Part shown: positions 43,601-56,376 of the stretch, piece after piece
Position numbering within the stretch: the stretch's first letter is position 1
Layout: every line of letters starts with the position of its first letter
Source of the DNA: Saposhnikovia divaricata
Lineage: Eukaryota > Streptophyta > Magnoliopsida > Apiales > Apiaceae
NCBI GenBank assembly: GCA_036435485.1
Contig: CM071594.1
Location: forward strand, 196,258,216-196,322,215
Direction: 5' to 3'
Length of the DNA stretch: 64,000 nucleotides
Notes under the pieces: model-generated
Database searches by the model: none
Seen by the model: only the letters and a program-made list of their open reading frames with translations
Told to the model about the DNA's origin: nothing
Position numbers and translations under genes: made by a program

Positions 43601-46570
43601 CCTGATTCTTCAAATCCTCCAAGTTAAAATTCCAGGCGCTGATTCCCCGAATGTATTCTTGCTGCACAAAGGCATTAAATAACCATTAAACTAAGTGAAA
43701 TCCATGCATTACAAGATGTCAACTGTTGTTTTCTAGTGTGAGCTTCACACTAAGAGTTTTATATATGTTAGCAAGGATGCACTAGAACAGAGCACAAACC
43801 TTTTGGATGCACAGATTTTTTCAAAGGTTATCAAAGGAAAACAAGCTTAGACAAGAAGTAAAAAATGCATTTGTACACATCATATACTGTATTATGTTTA
43901 TGAAAGGCATAGAATTGGCATTTCACCTGTGATATTTGCTCCTTATCCCCCAATAAAGCCTTGTTTTGCACAAGAAATTCTGCTTCTTTTGCCTGATAAC
44001 ACCAGATGGTGAACTAATAAGAGTATTACCATCGGATAACAGATGACCTTTCACTTTTTTGTTTTTATGTAGGTCACTGAAATTAAGTCATGTCTGGATG
44101 ATTCAAAAACCAGGGATAAGTACACAACCTTAATTGTCCTATACCGGTCACCTAAAGGGGGAAGGCCTTCTAGCATAGCGCGTGACAGATAATCAACTGA
44201 ACGTGCATGTTTGAAGAAATGATGTTTTAGAAGCTTCTCTGAAGAGGGACGCTTCTTTGGGTCCTTCACTAAGCAAGCAGCTACCAATTCTTTAAAAGAC
44301 TGCAAAACCAACATTATTTCAGTACAATATTTCAAAAGTTTGAGGCATGTTATTAGAAACAGACCTTTGAAAATCTCCTATCTCTTTCATAATCGAGCCC
44401 TGGTGGTGCATTTTGCAGGGTCATCAGCAGAACCTGTAATAATCATATAAAACAGGAGAGCACACTGAGTAAGATTGCACAAGACACGCATAACTTTAAA
44501 ACAAACTGTTTACCTTCATTGGTGGGTACTTGGAGAATGGTGCGTGACCATGAGCAAGTTCAAGTGCAGTTATACCAAATGACCAGATGTCTGCTCTGTT
44601 TACCCAAAAAATATTATTTAGGATGTAATGTCGACCACTTACTAGATAAAAACTTAGGATGGTACACAAGTAAAAGAAATATATTAAGAATCAGAATGGA
44701 TCATATAAGTCTCCCACATACTTGAAGTCATATCCATGCAATTGCTGCATAACTTCAGGAGCCATCCTAGATTTAAAAACATTATAAATTAGCATACAAA
44801 AAGGCTTAATTCAGCAACAAAAAACAAATCCCAAGGCTTTAATCAATTTACATATGTACAAAAAATTGGTATTGGTATTAAAATCCCAAATAAAGGCCTG
44901 GAAAGGACAATATACCAGCAAGGAGTTCCAACAAAGGTGTTTCTTGAACGTTGTCTATCCCCGGTATCAAACATGCCAGCAGAAACCCCGAAGTCAGCTA
45001 ACTTGACCGCACCATTTGAATCAACTAATATATTGCCAGCCTACAAAAATTGTAAGGTTTTTGAAAATAAGAAAAACAGTGAGTACCAATCTAAGCAATA
45101 AGGCAGGGAAATAAATTGCAATTTAGGAAGTGGCACATCAACCAAGCCTTCACTACCATGATTAAAGGAGGAGAGAGGAGCTTACCAACAAATACAAGGG
45201 ATGACTCCTTGTAATGAATGATGGGCAGACTAGTAATAGTTTTTTTTTATATATATATTTAAGTCGATAGGTATCTTGCATGTTTTTATGTGAAATGGCT
45301 AATTCTTGGGATCATGACATAAACAGATGTCAATTAAGAAAGAGAATACAACAAAATACACGGGCATAAAAGCAATAGCAGTGAAATTACCTTCACATCT
45401 CTATGAATGTGCCCGTGGGCATGAAGGTAGACAAGAGCTTTCAGGACCTCACGCAGCAATGTAGCAATGACAGGTTCTTCTAGGCCTTCCGGAAAAGCAG
45501 ACTTCATAATATGAAGGCATGAACCCCCAGCCATGTATGGCATCACAACCCAAAGATTATGGCCTGAAGTGAACGAGCAATGTGCCCTTAATAAATTAGG
45601 GTGATTAATTAAGCTCATAGTTTGCACCTCTCTACGAATACCATCCTGTACAATTCACAAAGAAATAGAGCCCAATGGTTACAACTAATCTGATCTTTAA
45701 CCCGAACACAATTCTCAGATTTCTTAATTAGCATCAGTTGGATCAGAAACATTATGCCCTTGGGGTAACCTAAAGGACAACAATTTCCATGTAATTTTTT
45801 TTCCCGAATTCCTAGTGTCTAATTCCAGGTAATGATTTCCATGTAGATGATTTTTGTATTCAGATCATGCTTTTTTAAGGCATTATAATCCCCAGACTAT
45901 CGCCTTACTTACTCTGAATTAAAGGACTATGAGCCCCATATAACGAGATTTTAATCATGTTTTTTCGTTCATTATTAATGGATTATAATACCTAGTCAGA
46001 GAAGGTATTACAATCCCATAGAAAGTAACCAAAAAGATGATATAAATCTAGTTCTAATGGATAATTGTCCTTTAGATTCAGAGTACATACGGTAATAATC
46101 TAGGAATTATAATCCCTTAAAACAAACATGGCCCTAGTGTTTTACTCCAAACAACAGTTGCCATGTAAATGATTTTCTTGTATTTTGAAAGCCTTTGGCT
46201 TTGACTAATCTCGAATACTGTACAACAACACAACACTGCAGCAATGATATACAAATCAGCCTTTTAAGATAGCATAAAAAACTGAGATAGCATCATCATG
46301 ATGTTTAATAGGCATCAATTATAACAAGGGGTCAACTATAATTTTACTAAATAAAAAGATGTTAAAAGAGTACAGATTTAATTACAAAATAAACGTATAT
46401 ACCAGGTCATTGTTACACTTCTCCAGATCAAGAACCTTAATTGCCACCGTCTCATTTAACGGAATACAGAGGGCTCTGTACACAGTGGCGCTAACACCTT
46501 CACCAACTTCCTCAAATAGCCTGTACTCATGTTCATTAAGAGGAAACCTTCTCTCCGAAGCCCGTGCCAT
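37635..46570 (-). CDS. STE20/OSR1-like Ser/Thr protein kinase, 20 exons
   Basis: Exons, high to low: 46570-46403, 45645-45391, 45040-44916, 44766-44722, 44595-44514, 44433-44365, 44299-44129, 43992-43927, 43661-43593, 43511-43368, 43233-43160, 42497-42234, 41592-41501, 41388-41312, 40757-40632, 40555-40513, 40428-40382, 40280-40219, 40135-40084, 37688-37635. All junctions are GT-AG and the 2085 nt stay in frame, giving 694 residues. Kinase motifs: glycine loop VGEGVSATVY (22-31), TVAIK (K45), HRDVK with D139, DFG with D157, RNTFVGTPCWMAPEV, ADIWSFGITALELAHG. The protein continues as a low-complexity regulatory tail and ends in a coiled-coil-like segment (SLVEELQRQKLKNAQ then LEKKLNSLAKKEEDIQE). 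This is the plant STE20/SPS1-related, OSR1/FRAY-like family (BLUS1 relatives), cytosolic kinases; the substrate is unknown here. The last intron (2.4 kb) carries a retroelement. Confidence 0.93.
38100..38281. repeat. Simple repeats in the TR-GAG leader
   Basis: A run of CATAAC/CATAAA hexamers (about 38101-38166) is followed by three tandem copies of a phrase with GGAAGTTGATTCCAGTAATT and TTTCGAAATTC (about 38188-38281). Confidence 0.8.
38328..39138 (+). pseudogene. Copia gag remnant with zinc knuckle
   Basis: Starts MEAYLEALNLWDAVEED, a UBN2-type gag. The frame shifts at an A-run near 38728; the other frame continues VPERDEAIIGTLENTKDLSD. A first zinc-finger-like CPYCKKTNH is cut by a TAA at about 38993, after which CNRCGQLGHIARVC is readable. 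At least one frameshift and one stop make it non-functional as a single protein. Confidence 0.85.
41128..41297. mobile_element. Small MITE in a kinase intron
   Basis: About 170 bp with inverted ends GTTACTCGGACT (41130-41141) and AGTCCGAGTAAC (41284-41295), 15 bp from the end of the exon at 41312-41388. Superfamily not assigned. Confidence 0.65.
45863..46136. mobile_element. Probable MITE in kinase intron 1
   Basis: The left edge (ATCATGCTTTTTTAAGGCATTATAATCC) and the complement of the right edge (GCCATGTTTGTTTTAAGGGATTATAATTCC) form an imperfect inverted repeat that continues through TTACTCTGAATTAAAGGAC. No clear target duplication. Confidence 0.5.
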
Positions 46571-48199
46571 TTCTCTTCGATTTTCACTTCAACACCCTCC
46601 TTATCTTAGATGTGGCAAACCAAATGAAGTATATGCATAGCGAAGAGGTAAGAGTTAAATTACTGAGGGGTTTTTTCCACTGGTTTATCCTGCCATTCCA
46701 GTTTAAAGCTTAGCATACCTGCAATTTCAGTAACAGGACTTTGGACTTCGGCTCACTTTCGAAAATATAATCATTTGAAGGCACCATAATCTCACGGAAA
46801 TCTCAAACTTCTAGCAGGTAAGACTTTCAATGAGTCCAAAGTAATTATAGCAATTTATGAGGATAAAAGTGCCATCAAACAGTATAAAGACCTGAGTTTA
46901 CAGTATCACACAAATATGCAATACAATGAATAGTTTGTCAAGAAAATTAAAAAAAGAAAAAAGAAAAAGCATTCAACACATCAGCATTCTTCCAGCAAAA
47001 AAATGCCCTCGAACTAGAAGGCACCAAAACATTAGAAAAACTGATAAATGAAATGATCAAGTAAACAAGAATAGCAATGAGCATAATAATTGCAAGAAAG
47101 CCAGATAGGTGACTGAAAAAAAATGTGAAGAATCTACTTAAAAATACAATAAATTTGGAGAAAATTTGGTACAAGCGCAGATTTTAAAAGTATTTTGGAA
47201 GATCATGCAAACATAATTGATATAGATATAGGTAATCAGTTAATTTTGCAGGACAAGAGTAAATGTCAGCCCTCGTCATCGAGGGGGAAAAAAGGACCCG
47301 ATGCTTTTAATAAAAACAACAAAAGCGAAAACAGGTAACCGTTAAAAACGACAAATACCGTTAGAAATGACAATTAAAACCACGTCATCAGGAATCACAT
47401 ATAGTAATTAATCCATATTTGGCGGGAAACAAATCTTTAAAATGCTACTATAAAATTCACAATCACGAATCTCATACTTCCGATCATCATCCATAATCAA
47501 TAATTCAAGTAAGCGCATTCATCAAAGCAGCATAACAATTCATTAAAACTCACACACAGCATAGCTCCTACTAGTTCGATACTGTAAAACACTTTAAACA
47601 ATAATTCAAGTAAGCACATTCATCAAAGCAGCATAACAATTCATTAAAACTGACACACAGCATAGGTCCTACTAGTTTGATATCGTAAAACACTTTAAAC
47701 AATACAGTTAAACATACTCACAATCGAATCAAATCAAATGAAATCAAAGCAAGTCAACTGAAATTCAAAATTCAATACAATCAACAACACACACATACAA
47801 TCACATAGCAAACCAGATTAAAATTCAACTAAATTCAACAAAAATGCTGTTCAGAAACATATACATAGACAATTGAATGCAAAAGCACATACATACCTAG
47901 GGTTTCGAACCGCGAAGAATCAGGCGAGAATCCAGGAGAGCTGCAACAAAAGCTGAATCTAAGTGTCAGTGCTATATAAAAACCACATGAAATTTACAAA
48001 AACGGTGTCGTATAAAGCTCAGATAATTGCTGCATAGCTAGAAGGAAGCAATAGATACTTACAGGGAAGGATGTAAGTATATGTTTATGATGATTACTAG
48101 TTTGAATGTCCAGACAGTTGTACTTGTTGCGATCTAATCCTCACCATTAAATTATACAACATATAGATGATAAAACCAACACACAAATTACCCACGGAA

Positions 48200-48230
<31 letters not shown>

Positions 48231-48400
48231 AATGTTAAGCAAGTAGTAATTGTAAATTGTAGTAAATAGATAATAATTGAAATCTAACCTGATTCTATTA
48301 TTTTTCCTCCGCTTTCTCCGTTGATGTCGCCTGTAAAATGTGAATACTCCACTCTACTTCTTGTAGTATTTGATACTCCTATATTGAAGATGGCAATTGG
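46571..48400 (-). other. Kinase 5' leader exons and introns
   Basis: Two non-coding exons are inferred on the minus strand: one ending at 48289 (GAATCAG before GTTAGATTT) and one at 47940-47897 (acceptor TTGCAG, donor GTATGTATG). A third piece carries the ATG at 46570. Transcription would start near 48400. The first intron has an (AAT)n run at about 48196-48233. This is inference from splice signals only. Confidence 0.55.
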
Positions 48401-48444
48401 CAACCGTACTTAAGTATTTTTTTAATATTTTAGTTTATATTTTT

Positions 48445-48683
48445 TAGGAAAATTCCAAATGGTACTATTATATAATTCATTTTTTTATGAAATATCATTC
48501 ATTAGTTTTGACTTCCAAATAGTACAATTGTACAATTAATTTTTCCATTAAATACCACTCCATCCGTCAAAATGTTAGTATCTATATTTTACCATCGTAA
48601 GTTAACTAGTGAGTGGTACCACATGGAAAATGGTACCAAATGAAAAAGTCATTTTTATAATGATACCAAATAGAATATTCCTA
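48445..48683. mobile_element. Possible MITE in the kinase promoter
   Basis: TAGGAAAATTCCAAATGGTA at the left and the complement of TATTTGGTATCATTATAAAA region at the right form imperfect inverted ends; ATTTTTT abuts both sides. It would lie just upstream of the predicted kinase transcript start. Confidence 0.45.
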
Positions 48684-48823
48684 TTTTTTTATTAGAAATT
48701 TGTGAGATTTTTTTTGTTTTTTTTTAATATTGTTGGGGATAATACTGGGGGATGAAGCACAAGGCAAAAAAACAAGTACATGCAAGCTGATCCAAGGGGG
48801 GATGACTTCACTGGGGATGAAAA

Positions 48824-50422
48824 TGTTGGAATTCGGGCATAATAACGCAACGGAAATAACGTAAATAACAATTAAAAACGAATTCCAAGTCCCGGATCCA
48901 TGTATAAAATGATGATCATGGTATGAAAATTCTTGGGATCAAGATTTTTACCTCTTTAAGCTTTCCAATGGATGTCAAATGGAGATCCTAGCTTGTTGAT
49001 CTTGAGAGTTAAAATTATAACTCCTCCACCGGAATCCACGCTTGAATGCTTGCTTGAATCGTCGAACGATTTTCGCCACGGGACGAGGTACTAGCCAAAA
49101 TAAATAATCGATGATGTGTTCTTGACTCAACTTAATTTCTCTCTTGTGAATATGAACTGAAATTTTCAGTTGTGGTGTGTTACCAAAGCTTGCCAACACT
49201 TGACTTATAAAGAGAAATAAAAGGAAAGTGGAGCCTTAAACAATTAGGCCACTTTTATTTAAATAAATCTTATTTATTCAAATAAATTAATTAAGTCATA
49301 CTTAATTAATCAATGAGTCAAGAAAATACACCTTCAAATTTTATCTTTAACTAATCAAGTCTCACTTAATTAATTTTATAAAATTCGAATTATTATTTAT
49401 TATTAATTTAATTCATAATTTAAATTATTATTAATTTAAATTTATGAAAAAAAATTAATTTCCCTTTTAAACATTCTTTGTGTGTGACCCTGTAGGTTAT
49501 TATTTAATTGGCAATAATTTTATTCTCTAATAAAATTACAAACAATGAGCGGCGTCTAGTAACACGTCATTGCTACCCAATTAAACAATAATTAAATCAA
49601 CGATTCAATCAACCTTTTACGACTAATGTTTTATGTAATATAATCCCTTTAAATCATGATATTATAGATTAAACTCGAGGCATGTAATGTGTCATCCTCT
49701 TCATAATTTAATCTTCAATTTTCTTGATCGATGAGTAGACTATTTAATCAAATCAACATTTGAGCATGGCCATGCATTTCATAGTCTCACTCAAACAAGA
49801 GGCCGATAATATCACTCCTTTATCAGGAGATTTAAATCCCATCTAGATCGTTCATATTTCTCACATGATTCATAATATATCCGATATTCACCTTTATCAT
49901 TATCCGGTTAAAGATAACTTTTGACGAATTCAAAATATATTAATTCTCATGTAGAATTATAACGACTTCAGGTCTAAGGATCATTACACCATTATCACTG
50001 TGAGAATACATATGACACATTTATTATTATTATTTACCATGATGTATCTCACGGTGGGTCTGTCCAGTACCCTGTACTCGTACAGTTACCTATGCATTGC
50101 TTTTAGTATCTGCATACTTATGACCAATGAGATGTGGTCATCTTGTCAATAAACATACTAGCCTTAATGTATTATTATTGTCCTAAGTAATAATAATACT
50201 CGGCTAGGGACATTTAAGAATATGATACAATCATTATATAATCTCATGTTCAAGTCACATACTTGCAACTACATAATTTGTATCAAGATTCCAAGGACAT
50301 TTATTATACTTTATTTATTTCGCAGTAAATAAAGCCAATAATAAATATATATATCAAATATATAAAATCACTCAAACACAAATACAATTGATTGTATTGA
50401 CTCTAGGGCACCAATACTAACA
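48824..50422 (-). repeat. 3' LTR of Copia copy 2
   Basis: TGTTGG...CTAACA, 1599 bp on the plus strand. The long LTR would suit Angela/BARE-type Copia, but I do not assign the lineage firmly. An open 74-codon frame inside is present in both LTRs and is not called a gene. Confidence 0.95.
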
Positions 50423-50436
50423 ATCTCCCACTTGCA

Positions 50437-53400
50437 CTAGAGCCAATCATTCATGTATCGAATACCCATGCTACTAGTGTGACATTCATGCTTCTGCTGC
50501 GACAGAGCCTTAGTCAGCGGGTCTGCAATATTATCATCAGTATGCACTTTACATATGTGAATATCTCCTCTATCATTTATCTCTCGAATAAGGTGATATC
50601 TCCGAAGTATATGCTTTGTTCTGCTGTGAGCTCTGGGCTCCTTGGCTTGTGCTATAGCTCCATTATTATCGCAGTAAAGATCTATGGGATCTGCGATCGA
50701 TGGAACTACACCAAGTACTGTAATGAACTTCCGTATCCATACAGCCTCCTTGGCTGCTTCACATGCCGCAATATACTCGGATTCCATTGTAGAATCAGCT
50801 ACTGTGTCTTGCTTCGAACTTTTCCAGCTTACAGCACCTCCATTTAGGCAAAACACAAATCCAGACTGAGACACAGAGTCATCTCTGTCAGTCTGGAAAC
50901 TAGCATCCGTGTAACCCTTTACCGTTAGCTTCTCCTCTCCTCCATACACCAAGAATGAATCTTTAGTCCTTTTCAAGTACTTAAGAATATTCTTGACCGC
51001 CGTCCAGTGACCTTCACCTGGATTAGACTGGTATCTGCTCGTCATGCTCAAAGCATACGAAACATCCGGACGAGTACATATCATTGCATACATGATAGAT
51101 CCAATTGCTGAAGCATATGGTATCTTACTCATGCGGTCTTTATCATCCAATGATTTCGGACCATTCTCTTTTGAGATCGTTATCCCATGAGATACAGGGA
51201 CATACCCCCTTTTTGCATCTTGCATTCCAAAACGATGCAAAATCTTGTCAATATATGTACTCTGGCTTAAGCCGATTAATCTTCTTGATCTATCTCTATA
51301 GATCCTGATCCCTAATATATAGGTAGCCTCGCCCAAGTCTTTCATAGAAAAACTTTGTCCTAACCAAGTCTTTACAGCCTGTAGAGAAGGAATGTCATTC
51401 CCTATTAGCAATATATCATCAACATATAATACTAGGAATGCCACATGGCTCCCACTAACCTTTTTGTAAACACATGGTTCATCCACGTTCTGAATAAAGC
51501 CAAAACCTTTGACTATTTCATCAAACCGGATGTTCCATCTCCGAGAGGCCTGCTTCAATCCATAAATGGATCTATGCAGCTTACATACCTTTCCGGCATC
51601 CTTTGGATTTCCAAAACCTTCAGGTTGTGTCATGTACACATCCTCTTCAAGGCTTCCGTTAAGGAAGGCTGTTTTGACATCCATCTGCCATATTTCGTAA
51701 TCATAGTAAGCCGCTATTGCAAGCAAAATTCTGATGGATTTTATCATTGCTACTGGTGAAAAGGTTTCATCATAGTCAATACCATGAATTTGTTTGAAAC
51801 CTTTTGCAACCAGTCGAGCTTTATAGGTCTGTACTTTACCATCCATGTCGATTTTCTTCTTGAAAATCCATTTGCACTCTATAGGTTTTACCCCTTCAGG
51901 TGGATCAACCAAAGTCCATACTTGGTTTTCATACATGGAATCCATCTCAGAATTCATGGCTTCTTGCCATCTCTCAGAGTCTGGTGAGTTCATAGCATCT
52001 TGGTAGGTGAGAGGCTCATCTTGGTCTATGAGCATCACATCGTCATTTTGAGTTAAGAGAAATCCATAATTCCTCTTTGACTCATGGCGAATCCTACTAG
52101 ATCTACGAACAACCTGTGTTTCTTGAGCAATGTTATCTTGTATTTCTTGCTCATGCTCCCCTTCTGGTTCAATGTTATCAAGTGGTTCTCGATCTTCATC
52201 GAGATCTATTTTCCTCCCACTGTCTTTTCTAGAGACTAGCTCTCTTTCCAAGAATACAGCAGTCCGAGCAACAATTACTTTGTTCTCCGAGGGACTATAG
52301 AAAGAATAACCCTTTGTTTCCTTTGGGTATCCCACAAAATTACATTTTTCAGATTTCGGTCCAAGCTTGTCTGATGTTAGGCGTTTCACAAATGCTTCAC
52401 ATCCCCATACTTTCATAAAGGACATGCTTTGCCTTTTCTCTGTCCATATCTCATATGGAGTTTGTTGAACCGTTTTAGTAGGAACACGGTTTAGTGTATA
52501 TGCAGCCGTTTCCAGGGCATAACCCCAGAAACTAATTGGAAGATCTGCTTGACTCATCATAGATCGCACCATGTCCAACAAGGTACGATTCCTCCTTTCA
52601 GAAACCCCATTCCATTGTGGTGTTCCAGGAGGAGTTAGTTGTGATACAATACCACACTCCCTCAAATAGTTCTTAAACTCATGGCTTAAGTATTCACCTC
52701 CTCGATCAGATCTTAGAGTTTTTATGCTTTCGCCAATTTGCTTTTCTACTTCTGCCTTATACTCTTTGAACTTTTCAAATGCTTCGGATTTGTTCTTCAA
52801 AAGATACACATATCCATATCTACTGAAATCATCAGTAAACGTAATGAAGTAGAAATAGCCACCCCTTGCCATCGATCTCATAGGACCACATACATCGCTA
52901 TGTATTAGTTCTAGTCGTACGGTGGCCCTCTTACCCTGTCCGGTAAAAGGAGCTTTAGTCATCTTTCCAAGTAAACAAGCCTCGCATTCATCATATGATT
53001 CAAAATCAAACTGATCCAAGAAACCATCTTGATGTAACTTGGAAATGCGTTTCTCGTCTATATGGCCTAGACGACAGTGCCAAAGGTATGTTTGATTTGA
53101 GTCATTAGTCTTAAGTCGTTTGTTATTTACATTCAAGATAGGAGTATCTAAATTAAGAACATACAAACCGTTAAATAATTGTGCAACACCATAGGTAATG
53201 TCATTCAAACCAAAAGAGCAACCATTGTCTTTAAAGGTAAATGAAAAACCTTTCTTGTCCAAACAAGAAACAGAAATAATGTTTCTACAAATAGAAGGCA
53301 CATACAAACAGTTTTCAAGTTCTAATATAAGCCCAGTGGGCAATGATAAATGGTAAGTCCCTACAGCCAAAGCAGCAACCTTTGCTCCATTTCCAACTCG

Positions 53401-54399
53401 TAGGTCTACCTCTCCCTTAGCCAGTGTCCTACTCCTTTGCAGTTCCTGCACATTTATACAAATGTGAGAACCACATCCGGTATCCAATACCCAAGATGTA
53501 GAAGTAGACAAATTGACTTCTATTACATAAATACCTGAAGCAGAAGTCTGGCCAGCAGCCTTCTTCTTCTTAAGTTCTTCCAAATATGCATGACAGTTTC
53601 TCCTCCAGTGTCCCGGTTTACCACAGTGGTGACAATCACCCTTTTCGACACCTCCTTTGGGCTTGGTAGCCTTCTTGGGAGCAGAATTAGGATTGGCAGC
53701 AGATTTGGACACATTCCTCTTCTTATTGCCCTTCCACTTTCTTTTCCCCTTGGCACCTCCTTTGTTCACCATCAGCATGGGAGTAGGAGATTCCTTCTGA
53801 ATGTTGGTTTCAGCAGTTCTTAACATGCCCAACAATTCAGTGGGCGTCTTATCTATCTCATTCATGTTGTAGTTCATAACGAATTGAGAAAAGTTCTTGT
53901 TGAGTGATTGTAAGATCAAATCTATTTGAGCCTCCGGACCAATCGGGAAGCCCAAGGTACTTAGTTGTTCAATGTACCCAATCATCTTAAGAACGTGTGG
54001 TCCAACCGGGTCTCGCTCTCCCTGTTTGCAAGCATACAAAGCCTTGCTAGTATCATATCTCTCCTGGCGAGCTTGTCCCTCAAACATGCTTTTGAGGTGC
54101 TCAATTATTTCAAAAGCATTCATCAACTCATGTTGCTTTTGAATCTCAGGAGCCATGCATGCAAGCATAAGGCATGACACATCATTTGAGTCATCCAAAT
54201 GCTTCTGATAAGCATTTTGCTCGACACGTGTGGCTCCAGCAGGAAGAGGATTTGGGTGAGGAACTTCAATGGCATACAGCTTTCGCTCCTGCCTGAGGAC
54301 AATCCTCAAGTTCCTAAACCAATCTAGGAAGTTTGTCCCTGTCAGCTTTTCCTTTTCTAGGACTGATCGTATCGAAAAGTGGTTTGTGTTGTTTGCCAT
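50437..54399 (-). CDS. Copia Gag-Pol polyprotein
   Basis: 1320 residues without interruption. Gag starts MANNTNHFSIRSVLEKEKL and has a basic stretch before the zinc knuckle CHHCGKPGHWRRNC (256-269). Protease WVLDTGCGSHI (D306) follows, then integrase with WHCRLGHID...CEAC and the catalytic segments HSDVCGP, TLRSDRGGEY and NGVSERRNRT. Reverse transcriptase includes LYVDDILLIG (D994, D995), and RNase H includes STMESEYIAACEAA and ends with NIADPLTKALS. All catalytic motifs are present and the length is standard. It begins about 2 kb inside the 5' LTR, after a long AT-rich leader. Confidence 0.97.
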   Translation of the reverse strand: MANNTNHFSIRSVLEKEKLTGTNFLDWFRNLRIVLRQERKLYAIEVPHPNPLPAGATRVEQNAYQKHLDDSNDVSCLMLACMAPEIQKQHELMNAFEIIEHLKSMFEGQARQERYDTSKALYACKQGERDPVGPHVLKMIGYIEQLSTLGFPIGPEAQIDLILQSLNKNFSQFVMNYNMNEIDKTPTELLGMLRTAETNIQKESPTPMLMVNKGGAKGKRKWKGNKKRNVSKSAANPNSAPKKATKPKGGVEKGDCHHCGKPGHWRRNCHAYLEELKKKKAAGQTSASGIYVIEVNLSTSTSWVLDTGCGSHICINVQELQRSRTLAKGEVDLRVGNGAKVAALAVGTYHLSLPTGLILELENCLYVPSICRNIISVSCLDKKGFSFTFKDNGCSFGLNDITYGVAQLFNGLYVLNLDTPILNVNNKRLKTNDSNQTYLWHCRLGHIDEKRISKLHQDGFLDQFDFESYDECEACLLGKMTKAPFTGQGKRATVRLELIHSDVCGPMRSMARGGYFYFITFTDDFSRYGYVYLLKNKSEAFEKFKEYKAEVEKQIGESIKTLRSDRGGEYLSHEFKNYLRECGIVSQLTPPGTPQWNGVSERRNRTLLDMVRSMMSQADLPISFWGYALETAAYTLNRVPTKTVQQTPYEIWTEKRQSMSFMKVWGCEAFVKRLTSDKLGPKSEKCNFVGYPKETKGYSFYSPSENKVIVARTAVFLERELVSRKDSGRKIDLDEDREPLDNIEPEGEHEQEIQDNIAQETQVVRRSSRIRHESKRNYGFLLTQNDDVMLIDQDEPLTYQDAMNSPDSERWQEAMNSEMDSMYENQVWTLVDPPEGVKPIECKWIFKKKIDMDGKVQTYKARLVAKGFKQIHGIDYDETFSPVAMIKSIRILLAIAAYYDYEIWQMDVKTAFLNGSLEEDVYMTQPEGFGNPKDAGKVCKLHRSIYGLKQASRRWNIRFDEIVKGFGFIQNVDEPCVYKKVSGSHVAFLVLYVDDILLIGNDIPSLQAVKTWLGQSFSMKDLGEATYILGIRIYRDRSRRLIGLSQSTYIDKILHRFGMQDAKRGYVPVSHGITISKENGPKSLDDKDRMSKIPYASAIGSIMYAMICTRPDVSYALSMTSRYQSNPGEGHWTAVKNILKYLKRTKDSFLVYGGEEKLTVKGYTDASFQTDRDDSVSQSGFVFCLNGGAVSWKSSKQDTVADSTMESEYIAACEAAKEAVWIRKFITVLGVVPSIADPIDLYCDNNGAIAQAKEPRAHSRTKHILRRYHLIREINDRGDIHICKVHTDDNIADPLTKALSQQKHECHTSSMGIRYMNDWL

Positions 54400-56376
54400 T
54401 TATTATCTACAATTTTGTAAAAGCGCATAAAATGAGTTAGTTTGCATGTTTCGTAAAACCAATTATGTTCAAGTTGATTTATAGCATATTCGTAATATAC
54501 CTCCCACTATTTTTATCAAATTAATAGCCCTTACTATCAATTCGGAAAATGGTTCCCATAAAACCTTTTCTTAGTGAGCCAAGATCCATATTTCGTCATA
54601 TTTTAAGTCAGCTTTGGCTTTCCTCTTAAATATGATTATTTAGGTAGACCGTTATGTCAATTATATCGTATATAACTCTTGGATAGCTTAGTGAACAACA
54701 TATTGCTCCGATCTATCTAATAGATTTCACTAAACTCTATGCTTATAAGTTCATAATCCTATTATGACGACTTATTTAAGTTGGACCCAACATTAACAAT
54801 TTAAGTAAGCTTGTTTACTTAATCACATCTCACCACGATAAAAGAGAAGCCCTTGCTTTGGCAAATCCACTCCTCAATGATCTAGGATTTAATGAGTGTT
54901 ATTTGTTGGAAAGCATCTGTTTAACTTAATATTTCTTAAGGGATTTTTAGAAAAATTTAACGATCTTGATCGTCTGTTTAAATCTTAAATCGTTACAGAT
55001 TTTATCTCCTTTAAACATGGCATATGTGTCGTATCTAATACATACATTCTAAAATATTCATACATCCATGCATCCATTCATATATCTAATATATCCATGC
55101 ATCATATGTAAAGTGCAGTTACGCAAAATTAAACGTGCAATGGTTATGGCCCGGTCCTATACGATCTTTTCGAGCTAATGAAAAGATCAAGGTCAATCTA
55201 TGGTTGTAATAACTAATTATTACAAAATTCTTCATTGCTTCCAAAGCCTCCATTGATTGCCTCCAAGCTCGTTTTGAAATACATTACAAAAGAACTCGAG
55301 TTGCATTCGAGAAATAATAATTACAAAAAAATAACGACATGCAAGTCGTATTTAATTATTACAGACCATAAATAAAATTACAACATTTATTCTACGGGTC
55401 TTTAGGCCATAACCAATGCACCATGCTCATATAACAATTATAGACATCAAATTAATCATGATCACATCGATTAATATTTAACTCCCCAATTTAAATACCT
55501 AATTATTTAAAAGGGATTTAAATAAATAAATCAAATTTAATTAATTAAATTCGAATTAATATAATTAACTAATTAAAATTTTAATCCGAATAAAACAATT
55601 AAATCGAAATTAATTAATCAAAATTCGAATTTAATAATAATATTCAAATTCATAATTTAAATATATTATTAAAATTCGAAATTAAATTAATTAATTAAAT
55701 TTTGAATTAATAATAATTTTTAAATCCATGATTTAAATATTCAATTATTAAAACTTTAATCATTTAGGAATCTAATGATTAGTACCAATAAGTCTAACAA
55801 GGCAACTAATTGAATTATTAAAGCAAAAGTAAAAGCAAAAGCTAAAATAATTAATTAGAATAAAAACAGCAATAATGGCACAGCACAGCACTGATTATAC
55901 TACTGTCAAAACTCTGTCACGCATGTGAAACATGCGCTTCACATACTGCTACCGCTAATACGCATTCCTGTAATGCGCAAGACATGTAAAATTCTGCTGA
56001 TGCGCATTACAGTGATGCGCAACCCATGAATATTACTGTTAACACGCATTCCTGAAATGCGTTATACCTTTTATACCAGATTTCCCCAGAAATTGCAGAA
56101 TCTATGCAGAAGTTATACAGACTATGCAGAAAATTATTTTCTCAACTTTGATCAATTCTAAAATTACTCTAATGATGTCTTAAACATATCTAATATATTG
56201 TACATCATTCAAAACATGTTATAACAATTTATAACATCATACAAACATTTATAACAATTTATAAAATTATTTTGTAGGTTAAAATGAAGCATGAATAAAA
56301 TCTAAAAATCATGTATGCTTCATATTCAAGAACTATCAACCAAATCATCCTTTTATACAAGTAGCTCTGATACCAT
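54400..56376 (-). other. Copia copy 2 untranslated leader
   Basis: About 2 kb between 5' LTR and gag with no coding sequence seen. The primer binding site lies at its upper end (56364-56375). Confidence 0.85.

Noticed and set aside
48975..49199. 74-codon minus-strand frame, also at 56528-56752
   Set aside because: Identical because it lies in the two LTRs of Copia copy 2; no domain and no sign of selection can be seen.
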